Source: Symmachiella macrocystis
GTDB taxonomy: Bacteria > Planctomycetota > Planctomycetia > Planctomycetales > Planctomycetaceae
Assembly (NCBI RefSeq): GCF_007860075.1
Contig: NZ_SJPP01000004.1
Span: 241,736-305,735, forward strand
Length of the DNA stretch: 64,000 bases
Direction of reading: 5' to 3'
This document shows positions 1 through 10,400 of the stretch, piece by piece. Both the position numbers and the translations under genes were made by a program. Under the pieces are notes generated by a model. It made no database searches, was not told where the DNA came from, and worked only from the letters and a program-made list of their open reading frames with translations. How positions within the stretch are numbered: position 1 is the first letter of the stretch; every line of letters starts with the position of its first letter.

Positions 1-166
1 TGCAAAGTAATGGGTGAATTCGTTGGGTCGCTGTCGAACCTTGTCTCGTCAGCGTGATTCAGCTAACGTCCGGAGACCATTTCAGCTCAAGGAGTCCTCC
101 GGCTGGCGAGTTATCGCTTTTCAGTCTATTTCCGATCTAGGAAACCAACGACGAATTGCCACAACC

Positions 167-2629
167 ATGGATGTTGTACTCCGCCTCTTTCAAAGCACGC
201 TCATAGTCGGCGCGCTTTGGGCATTGCCAGGTTCTGTGACTGCCGCTGATCCGATCACAGAACATTTCCCCGAAGCGGTAAATTCCGGCTGTATGAAATG
301 CCACGCGGGCATTGAGTTGATCCGAGAACCCGACTCGGAAATGATGCAGCAGATTATGCAGCGCGGCACCGAGCAAGGGGACCCCGCCGGCTGTATTATT
401 TGCCACGGCGGCGACCCGACGGAGACAACCGATAAAATCAAAGCGCACGGCGGCGAACAGCCGCAGACATTCTACCCCGCACCCGCAAGCTCTTGGGTCA
501 ATCAGAAAACGTGTGGACAATGCCATCCGGATCAGGTCAAGACTCAGTGGACCAGCCTGATGATGACCGAAGCGGGGAAAATCCAAGGCGTCTGTTGGGC
601 GTTCGGTTCCATGACCGGCTACAATCACCTTTGGGCTAATTATGCCGTGAAAAACCCAGCAGATCCCGGCGATCGCCTGGGTACGATAACGTACCGTCAA
701 TACATGGAGAGGCTCAAACGTATTGAACCGAACGTCTTCGTCGACGCTCATGAACCGTTGCCTGAAGCTCTGAAAGTCGACGAATTGTATCGTTTGCGAA
801 CAGAGCCGACACAAGCAGCGTTCACCTACATTCGTGAGGAATGTCAACGCTGCCACCATGCGGTCAAAGGCAGGCAAACACGGGGGGATTTTCGCGGCAT
901 TGGCTGTGCTTCGTGTCACACCCCCTACAGCAACGATGGACACTATGAAGGGGGTGACCCGTCAATCGACAAACAAGCAACCGGACACATGCTCGTACAT
1001 TCCATTCAAGGCACGCGCGATGCGAAGGTCACCGTGCATGAGAAAACTTATAGCGGCATCCCCGTCGAAACCTGCACCACCTGTCACGCCCGGGGGAAAC
1101 GGATCGGCGTATCGTTTCAAGGGCTAATGGAGACCCCCTACCATTCTCCATTTGCCAAAGATGGTGGACCGCAGCCTGCGCTGCATACGAAGCACTATAT
1201 CGCGATGGAGCAAGACGTTCATTACCTAAAAGGTATGACCTGCCAGGATTGCCACACGACGACGGACGTCCATAGCGACGGTTTTTTGGCTGCTGCCAAT
1301 CTGGCATCGGTGCAAATTGAATGCGCCGATTGCCACGGCACGCCCGACAGATACCCTTGGGATTTACCTCTCGGATTCATGGACGAATTTGCCATGACAC
1401 CCGCGACCGGAAAACCCCGTGGCGTGACCACTGAACCATTAGAACAGACACGACAGGGAACTGTGCACGAGCCGCTCGACGGGTATTTGATCACCGCACG
1501 AGGCAACCCGTATGAAAACGTAGTCCGCGACGGGAACGAAATCATCGTCCACACCGCAGCCGGCAAAGACATACGCATGCAACCACTCAAGAAATTATTT
1601 GCGGAAAAGAAGGTCAGCCAGAAGGGTGTTGTGGCCATGCAAGGTGTTGCGGGACACCTAGAACGCATGGAATGCTACACCTGCCATAGCAGTTGGACGC
1701 CCCAATGCTATGGCTGCCACATCAAGATCGACTATTCGCAAAAAGACAAATGCCCGGAATGCAAAGACTCGAAGCAAGGATTTGACTGGGTGGCGGCCGG
1801 CCGTAAGCACCAAGATGACCCAGCCCACCGGACAGATCGCGGTGAAACGGATTTCGACACGATGATTCCTGGAGAAGTCTCGGAACAACGCTCCTATTTG
1901 CGATGGGAGGAACCCATGCTCGGGATAAACGGCGAGGGACGCGTGACACCACTTGCGCCAGGTTGTCAGCCCTCGGTGACGCTCATCGGCGAGGACGGCA
2001 AGCCGATTTTGTTAAATCATATTTTCAAGACCGATCCAGGCTTGGAACAAGGAGGCGAAGAAGGACAACTGGCCATCGACATGAGTCCCACTCAGCCGCA
2101 TACGACGACCAAAGACGTACGGAGTTGCGAATCGTGCCATGCCTCCCGCAAGGCGCTCGGTTTAGGAATCGACTCGGTCCGTGCCTGGGACAAAGAGCAT
2201 GTTGTCGATCTAGAAACCGTAGACGGGGAAATCCTGCCCAATCAGTTTAAAGTACAGATGGAGCCGATCAAAAACTTAGATCACGATTGGTCAACAATCG
2301 TCGATGAAGCAGGCAAGCAAGTCGCCACGGTTGGGCATCATTTCCAGCTCTCGCGGGCATTCAATAAAGAAGAGCAACTGCACATCAGCCGTGAAGGGAC
2401 CTGCGTCGCCTGCCATAAGGAAATCCCCGAGGAATCCTTGGCAGTTAGCTTCCTGCACCACGTTGCGAAATATTCGGGCCAATTGCCAAAAGAGAATCAG
2501 GAACATGGGGTGCTCGTCAACAAGATCGTGCTGATGAGCGCTTGGCTGCAATTCACACTTGCGCTAGGACTGCCGATCGGAATCGGGTTCGTCGCATGGC
2601 GTTGGCGTCGGCGAAACAAACTGGCATAA
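167..2629 (+). CDS. Membrane-anchored multiheme cytochrome c (12 CXXCH plus one CXXCK)
   Basis: An 820-residue exported electron-transfer protein. The frame is open from 14, but the ATG at 167 gives a normal signal peptide (hydrophobic residues about 8-22, then VTAAD), so I start there. CXXCH motifs begin near residues 42, 76, 116, 226, 247, 303, 359, 386, 503, 514, 654 and 746; a CPECK motif lies at 529, just after the CYTCH/CYGCH pair. A single C-terminal transmembrane helix (about 778-805) is followed by an Arg/Lys-rich tail, placing the hemes on the outer face of the cytoplasmic membrane. Hemes 1-8 and 9-12 are separated by a heme-free stretch. Lysine as proximal ligand in a CXXCK heme is known from the catalytic site of NrfA nitrite reductase; whether this protein is an enzyme or an electron conduit is not clear. 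No partner cytochrome or quinol oxidase subunit is adjacent. Confidence 0.85.
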   Translation: MDVVLRLFQSTLIVGALWALPGSVTAADPITEHFPEAVNSGCMKCHAGIELIREPDSEMMQQIMQRGTEQGDPAGCIICHGGDPTETTDKIKAHGGEQPQTFYPAPASSWVNQKTCGQCHPDQVKTQWTSLMMTEAGKIQGVCWAFGSMTGYNHLWANYAVKNPADPGDRLGTITYRQYMERLKRIEPNVFVDAHEPLPEALKVDELYRLRTEPTQAAFTYIREECQRCHHAVKGRQTRGDFRGIGCASCHTPYSNDGHYEGGDPSIDKQATGHMLVHSIQGTRDAKVTVHEKTYSGIPVETCTTCHARGKRIGVSFQGLMETPYHSPFAKDGGPQPALHTKHYIAMEQDVHYLKGMTCQDCHTTTDVHSDGFLAAANLASVQIECADCHGTPDRYPWDLPLGFMDEFAMTPATGKPRGVTTEPLEQTRQGTVHEPLDGYLITARGNPYENVVRDGNEIIVHTAAGKDIRMQPLKKLFAEKKVSQKGVVAMQGVAGHLERMECYTCHSSWTPQCYGCHIKIDYSQKDKCPECKDSKQGFDWVAAGRKHQDDPAHRTDRGETDFDTMIPGEVSEQRSYLRWEEPMLGINGEGRVTPLAPGCQPSVTLIGEDGKPILLNHIFKTDPGLEQGGEEGQLAIDMSPTQPHTTTKDVRSCESCHASRKALGLGIDSVRAWDKEHVVDLETVDGEILPNQFKVQMEPIKNLDHDWSTIVDEAGKQVATVGHHFQLSRAFNKEEQLHISREGTCVACHKEIPEESLAVSFLHHVAKYSGQLPKENQEHGVLVNKIVLMSAWLQFTLALGLPIGIGFVAWRWRRRNKLA

Positions 2630-2755
2630 TGGTCAATACGTCGTTGTCAGTGGGATTGGACAGATTCTCAGTACATCCAAATGATGGAGCGTATAGAGAC
2701 ATTGAGAATCCAGACCGATATTGCATGCAATCGTTGCACACAGTTACTCCCAGAA

Positions 2756-4237
2756 ATGCAAAAAATGCTCCAAGTGCCCAGCGTGAATAACATATCGCTG
2801 CGACTGATATTGGCGAGTCTGTTCGCCTTGGTTGGACAGATTCTGTTCGTCACAATTGAGGCCCATGCGGCGGAGAATCCGCCGTCCGGTTTCCAAGTCC
2901 CGGTCGGCCAGCGACAGTTGTTCCTCGACGATCACGGGATCGCTCAGCAAAACAATCTGCGTCGCCAGATGCATCAGCCAGAAAAACGGGGGACGGTAAT
3001 CCGTAGTCCGCAGCCGACGAAATCCATTCAAACACGCACAGCGCCGGTCTGGGACGAGAAGGCGGGGCTTTACAAGACGTGGGTCATCACCGTCGACGAC
3101 AATCTGTGGCAAAGCCAGGATGGTCTGAACTGGACGCCCGGCCCCAAGACCAACATGCCGATCATGCTAGCGGTTTACGATCCGCTTGATCCCGATCCCG
3201 CGCGGCGTTTCAAAGCGCCGCTATTAAACCGCGGCTTCGCCGTCTCGCCCGACGGAATTACCTGGAAGCAACTTGATCTCAAGGCGATCCCCAGTTCTGA
3301 CGAAGGGAATTTCAGCTTTGATGCCGAAAACGGCCTGTTCATACATACCGTCAAACGGGGCGGTCAACTCGGCCGTGCGGTGGCTCTGGCCACTAGCAAG
3401 GATTTCAAGACTTGGGACGATCACGGTATCGTGTTCCAGACCGATGAACTGGACCAAGAACGCGGCAAGCAACACATCGCGAATCGTTTGGCCGATGCCA
3501 CTTTGCAGCAACCGCGATACAACGACCCCAGTGTCTATAATGTCGATGTCTACAACATGGGGGTGTTTCGCTACGAGGGTTTGTATATCGGCCTGCCGGC
3601 CCTGTATCACGCGGTCGGGTCCGTTCCGAACTATCCAAACACCGACGGATTTCAGTTGATTCAACTCGCTTGCAGCCGCGACCTGAAAAACTGGCAACGG
3701 CTGGGAGAGCGGGAAACGTTCATCGGCCCGTCACACATCGACTCCGGTGCTTATGACCTCACACAACTGCTGCCCCCCTCCGCTCCGATTGTTCACGACG
3801 ATGAATTGTGGTTCTACTACACCGGCCTGAAGTGGCGCAGCACTTTCAATTACATCGGAACCTACCCCAACGGTCGGACTGAACTGATTCCCGGACGCGA
3901 TCGCGATGGTGGCGGAATCTGTTTGGCTGTACTCCGGCGTGACGGCTTTATCTCGCTCGATGCGGGGGACGCGGAAGGCCAAATCGTGACCCCACCGTTT
4001 AAATTGTCCGGCCAAAACCTGATGATCAACGCCGACGCTCGCAATGGTCAAGTGCGAGTTGAAGTCTTGAACCCGCAAGGCGAAATCGTTGCTGCCGCGA
4101 AAACCGTCGCCGAGGACTCCCCCCGTAAACAATTGCAATGGAAACAGGGTGACCTGAGTGCACTGAAGGACCAGACCGTGTCGCTCCGCTTCACACTCCG
4201 CAATGCCAGCCTTTTCTCCTACTGGCTGACGGATTAG
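2756..4237 (+). CDS. Secreted five-bladed beta-propeller glycosidase-like protein (GH32/GH43-like)
   Basis: About 493 residues. The start is uncertain: ATGs at 2681, 2756 and 2765 are in frame and none has a clear Shine-Dalgarno. 2756 gives a signal peptide (hydrophobic stretch before EAHAAE). The mature protein opens with a FLDD motif, followed by the repeated W-D / D-P-D / SPDG turns typical of five-bladed propeller glycosidases that PVC-group annotations call GH32-like. The last 90 residues look like a small beta-sandwich. Catalytic residues cannot be assigned with certainty. It lies 180 bases upstream of a sialidase on the same strand, so a role in degrading sulfated or sialylated glycans is a reasonable inference; the substrate is unknown. 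Confidence 0.6.
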   Translation: MQKMLQVPSVNNISLRLILASLFALVGQILFVTIEAHAAENPPSGFQVPVGQRQLFLDDHGIAQQNNLRRQMHQPEKRGTVIRSPQPTKSIQTRTAPVWDEKAGLYKTWVITVDDNLWQSQDGLNWTPGPKTNMPIMLAVYDPLDPDPARRFKAPLLNRGFAVSPDGITWKQLDLKAIPSSDEGNFSFDAENGLFIHTVKRGGQLGRAVALATSKDFKTWDDHGIVFQTDELDQERGKQHIANRLADATLQQPRYNDPSVYNVDVYNMGVFRYEGLYIGLPALYHAVGSVPNYPNTDGFQLIQLACSRDLKNWQRLGERETFIGPSHIDSGAYDLTQLLPPSAPIVHDDELWFYYTGLKWRSTFNYIGTYPNGRTELIPGRDRDGGGICLAVLRRDGFISLDAGDAEGQIVTPPFKLSGQNLMINADARNGQVRVEVLNPQGEIVAAAKTVAEDSPRKQLQWKQGDLSALKDQTVSLRFTLRNASLFSYWLTD

Positions 4238-4291
4238 CATCTGGGGCATCCGACAAGCGCAGTCTCAAGCAACGGTTGACGGCAGCTCAGC

Positions 4292-4314
4292 ATAGGATTG
4301 CTGATTCATCCTAT
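4292..4314. terminator. Weak 7-bp hairpin between the propeller protein and sialidase genes
   Basis: ATAGGAT and ATCCTAT form a perfect 7-bp stem around a 9-nt loop, 55 bases after the stop codon, followed by a run of C rather than T. It may mark the end of the upstream transcript, but it is too short and lacks a T-tract, so the call is weak. Confidence 0.25.
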
Positions 4315-4416
4315 CCCCCCCCTCCGTATCATACTGTACATTGAGAATCGAAGATTGAATCATCAGCCGTTCATTGCTCGCCTAAACGGTAACGACCTAA
4401 GCAAAAAGAGGACACC

Positions 4417-5622
4417 ATGAGAAATATGCTTTCACGCAGTGCTGTCGCTATCGCCTTCGTATGTATATCCATCCTCCCCGCCGCCGCAGCCGAATATTCA
4501 CCGGTGACCGTTTTTCAAAATGGCCAGGATGGCTACAAGATATTTCGTATCCCGGCCATCATCCAAGCAGCCAACGGCGATCTCTTGGCGTTTTGCGAGG
4601 CCCGGGAAGGGGGAGACGCGAGTCGGATTGATTTAGTGTCGAAACGCTCCAACGACGGCGGGGCGACATGGCAAAAACTTCAAGTTGTGCAAAACAACAA
4701 AGATTTTCGCGATTTGTACAAGGACGATCCTCGGCCAATCACCGTCGGCAATCCTGCACCGGTTGTCGATTTGCTGGACGAAAAACACCCCGGCCGGATC
4801 TGGTTGCCGTTTAACGTCGAAAACGACCTCGTGTTTGTGACCTACAGCGACGATCACGGCCGGAATTGGGCGCCGCGCCACAACATCACCGCGGATGTGA
4901 AACCAAAGGAGTGGGGCTGGTATGCGACCGGTCCGGTCCATTCAATCCAACTGCAACATGGCAAACATCGCGGCCGGTTAGTCATCCCTGCGGATCACCG
5001 CCTCGGCGACGACGGCGCGGACCGCGGTAGCAATGGCGCGCAGGCCATTCTCAGCGACGATCATGGAAAAACGTGGCGACTGGGGGCGGTCGACACTACC
5101 TACGAGGATGGATTGAATTCCAATGAAACCACCGTTGTGGAACTGAACGATGGACGGTTGTATTTCAATACCCGTGATCAAAACGGCAAAGCTCAGGGGA
5201 CGCGCGGCGGCGCTTATAGCAGCGACGGCGGCGAAACGTTTGATCCTTCAAATGAGACTGCCTACAAATGGTTCGCACCGGAAGTCGCTGTCCTTGATCC
5301 TTCTGTCGTTCAATGTGCCTTACTCCGCGGACTTTCGACGAAACTCGGCGACAGCTCGGATTTGATTCTCTTCTCCGGCCCCGATGAAAATGGTCCTTCG
5401 GGGAAAGGACGCAGCGATCTACGGATTCGCTATTCGACCGACGAAACCGCCACGTGGCACGATGGGCCGTTGATTCACACCGGCCCAGCTGCCTACAGCG
5501 ACATGGTGCGGCTGCAGCCGGGTGAATTCGGTGTGCTGTTCGAAGCGGGCGATGCGGGGCAAAAGCGTTATGACCGGATCGTTTTCGTGCGGTTTAATGC
5601 CCTTCCATTTTCGCAGGAATAG
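4417..5622 (+). CDS. Exo-alpha-sialidase (GH33, BNR repeats)
   Basis: A 401-residue secreted neuraminidase that would release terminal sialic acids from glycans. The ATG at 4417 has AGAGG a few bases upstream and opens a signal peptide ending in AAAAE at about residue 26. Diagnostic features are the FRIP motif at 43-46 with its substrate-binding Arg, the following EAREGGD segment carrying the acidic catalytic region, and several Asp-boxes: SNDGGATW near 78-85 and SDDHG-W type copies further on. There is an NETTVVEL segment with the conserved Glu, a second-Arg region (FNTRDQ), and an AYSDM segment near the end carrying the expected nucleophile Tyr. Length is typical of a catalytic domain without carbohydrate-binding modules. 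All the main active-site motifs of the family are present. Confidence 0.9.
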   Translation: MRNMLSRSAVAIAFVCISILPAAAAEYSPVTVFQNGQDGYKIFRIPAIIQAANGDLLAFCEAREGGDASRIDLVSKRSNDGGATWQKLQVVQNNKDFRDLYKDDPRPITVGNPAPVVDLLDEKHPGRIWLPFNVENDLVFVTYSDDHGRNWAPRHNITADVKPKEWGWYATGPVHSIQLQHGKHRGRLVIPADHRLGDDGADRGSNGAQAILSDDHGKTWRLGAVDTTYEDGLNSNETTVVELNDGRLYFNTRDQNGKAQGTRGGAYSSDGGETFDPSNETAYKWFAPEVAVLDPSVVQCALLRGLSTKLGDSSDLILFSGPDENGPSGKGRSDLRIRYSTDETATWHDGPLIHTGPAAYSDMVRLQPGEFGVLFEAGDAGQKRYDRIVFVRFNALPFSQE

Positions 5623-6025
5623 TTACTGTCCCACATGCAAATCACACTTTGATAACCTCGCATCAACGGTAGCAGCATAAAGGCTTGGGATACCACGCCC
5701 GCTCATTCACAGAGCGCTCTAAGTCAGGCCGGATCCCCTTTGATAGCAAGCGTTAACCTCGCCCCCATTGGACTTCCTCGCCGTATGTTGTCAGAACGAG
5801 GTATCCAAAGGTTGAGAGGCATGTTACTCTCATTAGCTAGCTAACGAACCAAAGCTCAAATCCACAGCGGGCATCAAGCGAATGGAGTTGAGTGTTTGGG
5901 CGGGAGATTGCCCGCAATCACCGCGAAACGAAACGTCCTAAGAGATTGTTTCGCATCACGAAAACAAAAGCGTCGATCTGGTCGGGCGGAGAGTATCGTC
6001 GATCAGAGTGTTCTGGGAGTACATA
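5623..6025. other. 403-bp intergenic region before the RND genes
   Basis: No convincing gene. It contains a 12-bp palindrome TTAGCTAGCTAA near 5833 and an imperfect inverted pair GCGAAAC/GTTTCGC near 5921-5966. Neither has an obvious regulator. The promoter of the adaptor gene must lie here, but I could not pick clear -35/-10 boxes. Confidence 0.4.
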
Positions 6026-7303
6026 ATGAGCTCGTCACATGTGATAAAACTTGCTTTAACCGCCTTGTTGCTTTTGGCCGGTGATCGCATGGCACATGCC
6101 CAAAAGCGGCCCCCCGCGCGTGTTGTTGTCCAAAAAGTTGTTGCCAAAGAGATGGCGGCTGGTCAATCCTTTGTCGCCACGGTCCTACCAATCAAACGCG
6201 CCATCGTCGGCAGCGCCGTTGATGGACGAGTCGTCAAGATTTTGGCCCGTGACGGCCAACGCGTCACAAAGATGCAACCGCTGGTCCAACTTCTCACCGA
6301 AACGATCGAACTGAAATTGGTGGCCGCCGAAGCCGAGTTGGAATTGCGACGACAGGAGCTCTTGGAGTTGGAAAACGGGACGCGGAAACAAGACATCGCG
6401 CAGGCGCAAGCCAAAATGCTGGGGGCCAAGGCCAACATGGCCTATACCACCACGCGCCGCAACCGACTGCAAAACCTGCGCGATGCGCGGGCGGCGACAC
6501 AGGAGTTGATTGAAGAGGCCGAAGCAGCGGCAACGCATGCTGAGCAGGATTATTATGAGTTCAAGTCCGCCTATGAGTTGGCCGTTGAAGGTCCGCGGCC
6601 GGAAAAAATTGCGCAAGCCCGCGCCAAAGCCGCCATCCAACAAGCGTCTGTCGACGAGCTCAAATTACGCATCAAAAAGCATACGATGATTTCACGATTT
6701 GATGGTTACGTCATCGGTAAAAAAACAGAAGAGGGAGCCTGGGTCTCGTCGGGCGATCCCGTGATGGAATTGGTCGCACTGGATTATGTCGAAGTACAAG
6801 CATTTGTGACTGAAAATCACGCCGCATTTGTGAAACCCGACATGACAGTCCGCGTGGAAATCCCTGCATTACCCGACCGACTTTTTACCGGATTTGTCAG
6901 TGCCATTATTCCGCAGGCCGATGCGCGGGCCAGAACCGTTCCGATTCGCGTCCGGGTGAAGAACGAAATTAGCGAAGCGGGTCCGCTGTTGAAATGGGGC
7001 ATGTATGCACGGGTCGAATTGCCAACCGGCCCATTGCAAAAAGCCGTCATGGTCCCCAAAGACGCGTTGGTCCTCGGTGGTCCCAAACCGTTGGTCTATA
7101 TTGTCGCAGTGGGAAAGGATCAATCCGGCACGGTCAAGGCAGTCCCGGTGGAACTGGGGGTCGCCACACCCAATTTGATTCAAGTCAAAGGACCGATTCA
7201 GGTGGGGGAATCAGTTGTAGTCGAAGGGAACGAGCGTCTGCGGCCCGGTCAAAACGTTGTGATTGTCAACAACATCCCGCCAACGGCCGCGGCAAAGAAC
7301 TAG
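6026..7303 (+). CDS. RND efflux periplasmic adaptor (membrane fusion protein)
   Basis: About 425 residues. The frame opens with a GTG at 6008, but the ATG at 6026 has GGGAG at 6014-6018 at good spacing and is preferred. The signal peptide runs to AHAQ. Family features in order are a lipoyl/barrel-sandwich half (VDGRVVKILARDGQ), a long alpha-helical hairpin rich in Glu, Ala and Gln (about residues 95-210), the second lipoyl half (SRFDGYVIGKK), a beta-barrel domain, and a membrane-proximal domain. It would connect the inner-membrane pump encoded next to an outer-membrane TolC-type channel. Only 174 bases separate it from the pump gene, with a hairpin between them. No TolC gene is adjacent; one lies about 18 kb away in another cluster. 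Confidence 0.88.
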   Translation: MSSSHVIKLALTALLLLAGDRMAHAQKRPPARVVVQKVVAKEMAAGQSFVATVLPIKRAIVGSAVDGRVVKILARDGQRVTKMQPLVQLLTETIELKLVAAEAELELRRQELLELENGTRKQDIAQAQAKMLGAKANMAYTTTRRNRLQNLRDARAATQELIEEAEAAATHAEQDYYEFKSAYELAVEGPRPEKIAQARAKAAIQQASVDELKLRIKKHTMISRFDGYVIGKKTEEGAWVSSGDPVMELVALDYVEVQAFVTENHAAFVKPDMTVRVEIPALPDRLFTGFVSAIIPQADARARTVPIRVRVKNEISEAGPLLKWGMYARVELPTGPLQKAVMVPKDALVLGGPKPLVYIVAVGKDQSGTVKAVPVELGVATPNLIQVKGPIQVGESVVVEGNERLRPGQNVVIVNNIPPTAAAKN

Positions 7304-7324
7304 CCGAGAAGCATTACTGTGCAG

Positions 7325-7355
7325 TTTCACTTTCTCCGAGAACGGAAAAGTGAAA
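7325..7355 (+). promoter_or_regulatory. Hairpin between the RND adaptor and pump genes
   Basis: TTTCACTTT-C-TCCG pairs with CGGAAAAGTGAAA (13 bp, one bulged C) around an AGAA loop, 21 bases after the adaptor stop. There is no T-tract behind it, so an RNA-processing or partial-termination element that sets adaptor:pump ratio is more likely than a full terminator. Function is inferred only from position. Confidence 0.4.
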
Positions 7356-7477
7356 TACAAAACACCCCACCCCGAATGTGCATGAGAATGACCCCACAAC
7401 GCGAGAATCGGTCACGATCCATCCGCGGGGATGAAATCCAGTCGCACGCTAAACCGCAGCTTTGATGGTACCCAGTC

Positions 7478-10400
7478 ATGCAGCTCATAGAATCGTTCGT
7501 TCGCAATCCCGTCAAAGTCAGCGTCGGCGCACTCTTGGTCGCCCTCTTTGGACTGGTTGCCTTAACGCGAATGCCGATGCAACTCACACCGGAAGTGCAG
7601 ACTCCCACGATCACCATCGAAACGCTCTGGCCGGGAGCCAGTCCGCAAGAAGTCGAACAGGAAATCGTGTTGGAGCAAGAGGAGCAGCTCAAAAGCGTCG
7701 AAGGGATCACCAAGATGACCTCCGAAAGCGCGGACTCCAAGGGAACCATCACGCTGGAATTCCAAGTCGGCATCGATATGGGGGAATCGCTGCTCAAGGT
7801 CAATAGCCGCTTGCAACAGGTCCGCGAATACCCCGAAGATGCGGACGAACCGGTCATCTCGACTGCGAACTCTTCCGACCGGCCGATTGCCTGGTTTATT
7901 CTCAGTTCGCGCGCTCCGTCTATTGAGCAATACGACGCATTCGAGGCCAAGTATCCCCAATTGGTCGAATTGATCGCTCCAGCGCGGCGGGCCAATAATG
8001 TCGGTTTGGGAATGCTGCGACTCCGCTTGCTGTCCAAAGACCATCCAGAGCTCAAGGAGTTGTTACCTCCGGAGGATCTAGATGTGACCAAGATGCGGCG
8101 TTTTGCTGAGGATGAAATCGAGGCTCGCTTTGAACGCGTCTCAGGTGTATCGCAATCGAATGTGCTTGGCGGACTCGAAGACGAACTGCAGGTCGTCGTC
8201 GATCCGGAAAGACTCGCCGCACGGCAATTGACTCTCACCGACGTTCGTAACGTCCTTCAGGCCCAAAACTCCGACACGTCAGCCGGAGACTTCTGGGAAG
8301 GCAAACGGCGCTGGGTCGTCCGTGCTCTGGGACAGTTTCGTGATCCAAAGCAAGTCGAAGATCAACCGTTGGCCGTTGTGGACGGCGCGCCGGTTTTTGT
8401 ACGAGACGTGGCAGAGGTCCGGTTGGGATACAAAAAGCCAGACGGCTTAGTGCGGCGGTTCGGCGAATCTAGCATCGCCATCAACTGCCTGCGTGAAACC
8501 GGAGCCAATGTGTTGGATGTGATGGATGGTCTGCGCGCCGCAGTGGCCGAGGTGGATGAGGATATTCTCAAGCCCCGTGGTCTGCAATTGGTGCAAGTCT
8601 ACGACGAAACGGACTATATCAATTCTTCCATCAATCTCGTGCAACAAAACATCTTCATCGGTGGTGCGCTGACCATGATCGTGTTGATGTTGTTCTTGCA
8701 TCTGGGGGTCCGCACTTTGTTGGCTGTACCGTTGATTGTGGCCAGCGCCTGGGCAGCCGCCTACATCTCCCCGATTTATTTTGTCGTCTGTGTCGCAGTC
8801 ATCGTCGCTTCGGGATTTTGGTTTGCCCGTGGTGCATTGGTCGTCGCGTTGGCGATTCCCACGAGTCTGATCGCTTCGTTCCTCGTCATGGGGATCCTCG
8901 GACGATCATTAAATGTCATTAGCTTAGCCGGATTGGCATTCGCCGTGGGGATGCTGGTCGATAACGCCGTCGTTGTTTTGGAAAATATCTATCGCCGTCA
9001 CGATCTGGGCGAAGGTCCGTTTGAGGCCGCCGTCCGTGGGACACAGGAAGTTTTAGGAGCCGTCGCTGCTTCGACCATAACGACAGTCGCCGTGTTCCTC
9101 CCGGTGGTCTTTGTTCAAGAAGAAGCAGGCCAGTTATTCCGTGATATCGCACTGGCGATTAGCGCTGCTGTTGCATTGTCGCTGGTCGTCTCGATGACCG
9201 TGATCCCCACCGCCGCATCCCGATTGTTTCACTCCGACGAAGAAGACGCGACTCCCCGGAAGCCATCAGTCTTGCACCGCTTGTTCCACCGTTCCGGTGG
9301 AAGGAATGGTGCGCAACAAAATCAATCCGCACCGCAACCGACGCCGGCCCCAAGTTCACGTTTGGGGAAATTCGCACAAATCATCGTCGCACCATTGACC
9401 ATATTGGGCAACTTATTTGTCTCGGCGATCGTCGGGTTCAACCGTTGGATTCAACGCGGACTGTTGCGTCGTCTCGCCGTCGTCATAGCTCTGTTCGGCA
9501 TGGCGGTCGGAGTCAGTTGGGCACTCTGGCCCAAAATTGAATACCTGCCAACCGGAAACCGCAACTTGGTCTTCGGAATTGTGCTACCGCCGCCGGGCTA
9601 TAATCTTGACCAGATGACGAAATTGGGACAAATCGTTGAAACGGAACTGCGTCCCTATTGGGACGTCGATATCGACAGCCCCGAGGCCCGAGCGCTGGAC
9701 TACCCGGTGATTAACGACTTCTTCTTCGTGGCCCGCGGCCGGCAAGTCTTTATGGGTATTCGCGCGTATGACGGGCAACGTGTGGGAGAACTCGTGCCAT
9801 TGGTGCAACAGGTCGGTTCCCAAATCCCCGGCGCATTCGCCATCGCAAAACAATCGAGTCTGTTCGAACAAGGCTTATCAGCGGGCCGGACGATTGAGAT
9901 TGAAATCACCGGTCCGGACTTGAAGAAACTCGTGGCATTGGGCGGACAGATTTTGGGGCAAGTCACACAGATCATGCCCGAAGCCCAAGCACGTCCCGTT
10001 CCCAGTCTCGACTTGTCTACCCCTGAATTACACATCGACCCCAAACTCGTCCAAGCAGCCGAGATGGAAGTCAGCAGCCGCGACTTAGGATTTGCAGCGA
10101 ACTCCTTAATCGACGGTGCTTACGCCGGCGACTATTACTTGGATGGGAAGAAAATCGACTTGTCGATCGTCGGCCAAGAAAACTACGCCGACACGACGCA
10201 TGAAATCGAGGCGTTGCCCGTGGCGACCCCCAGTGGACAGCTTGTCCCGCTGTCGTCGTTGGCTCATGTGACCATGTCCAGCGGGCCGGAACAAGTCAAT
10301 CACCGCGAACGGGTCCGGGCCATCACCATCGAAGTTTCGCCCCCGCAGGGGACCGCCTTAGAAGATGCGATGATTCAAATCAAAGAGAGTATCGTCGGAC

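Noticed and set aside
1..166. Open frame extending the cytochrome gene upstream to 14
   Set aside because: The extra 51 residues are hydrophilic and would bury the signal peptide; the ATG at 167 gives a standard export signal.
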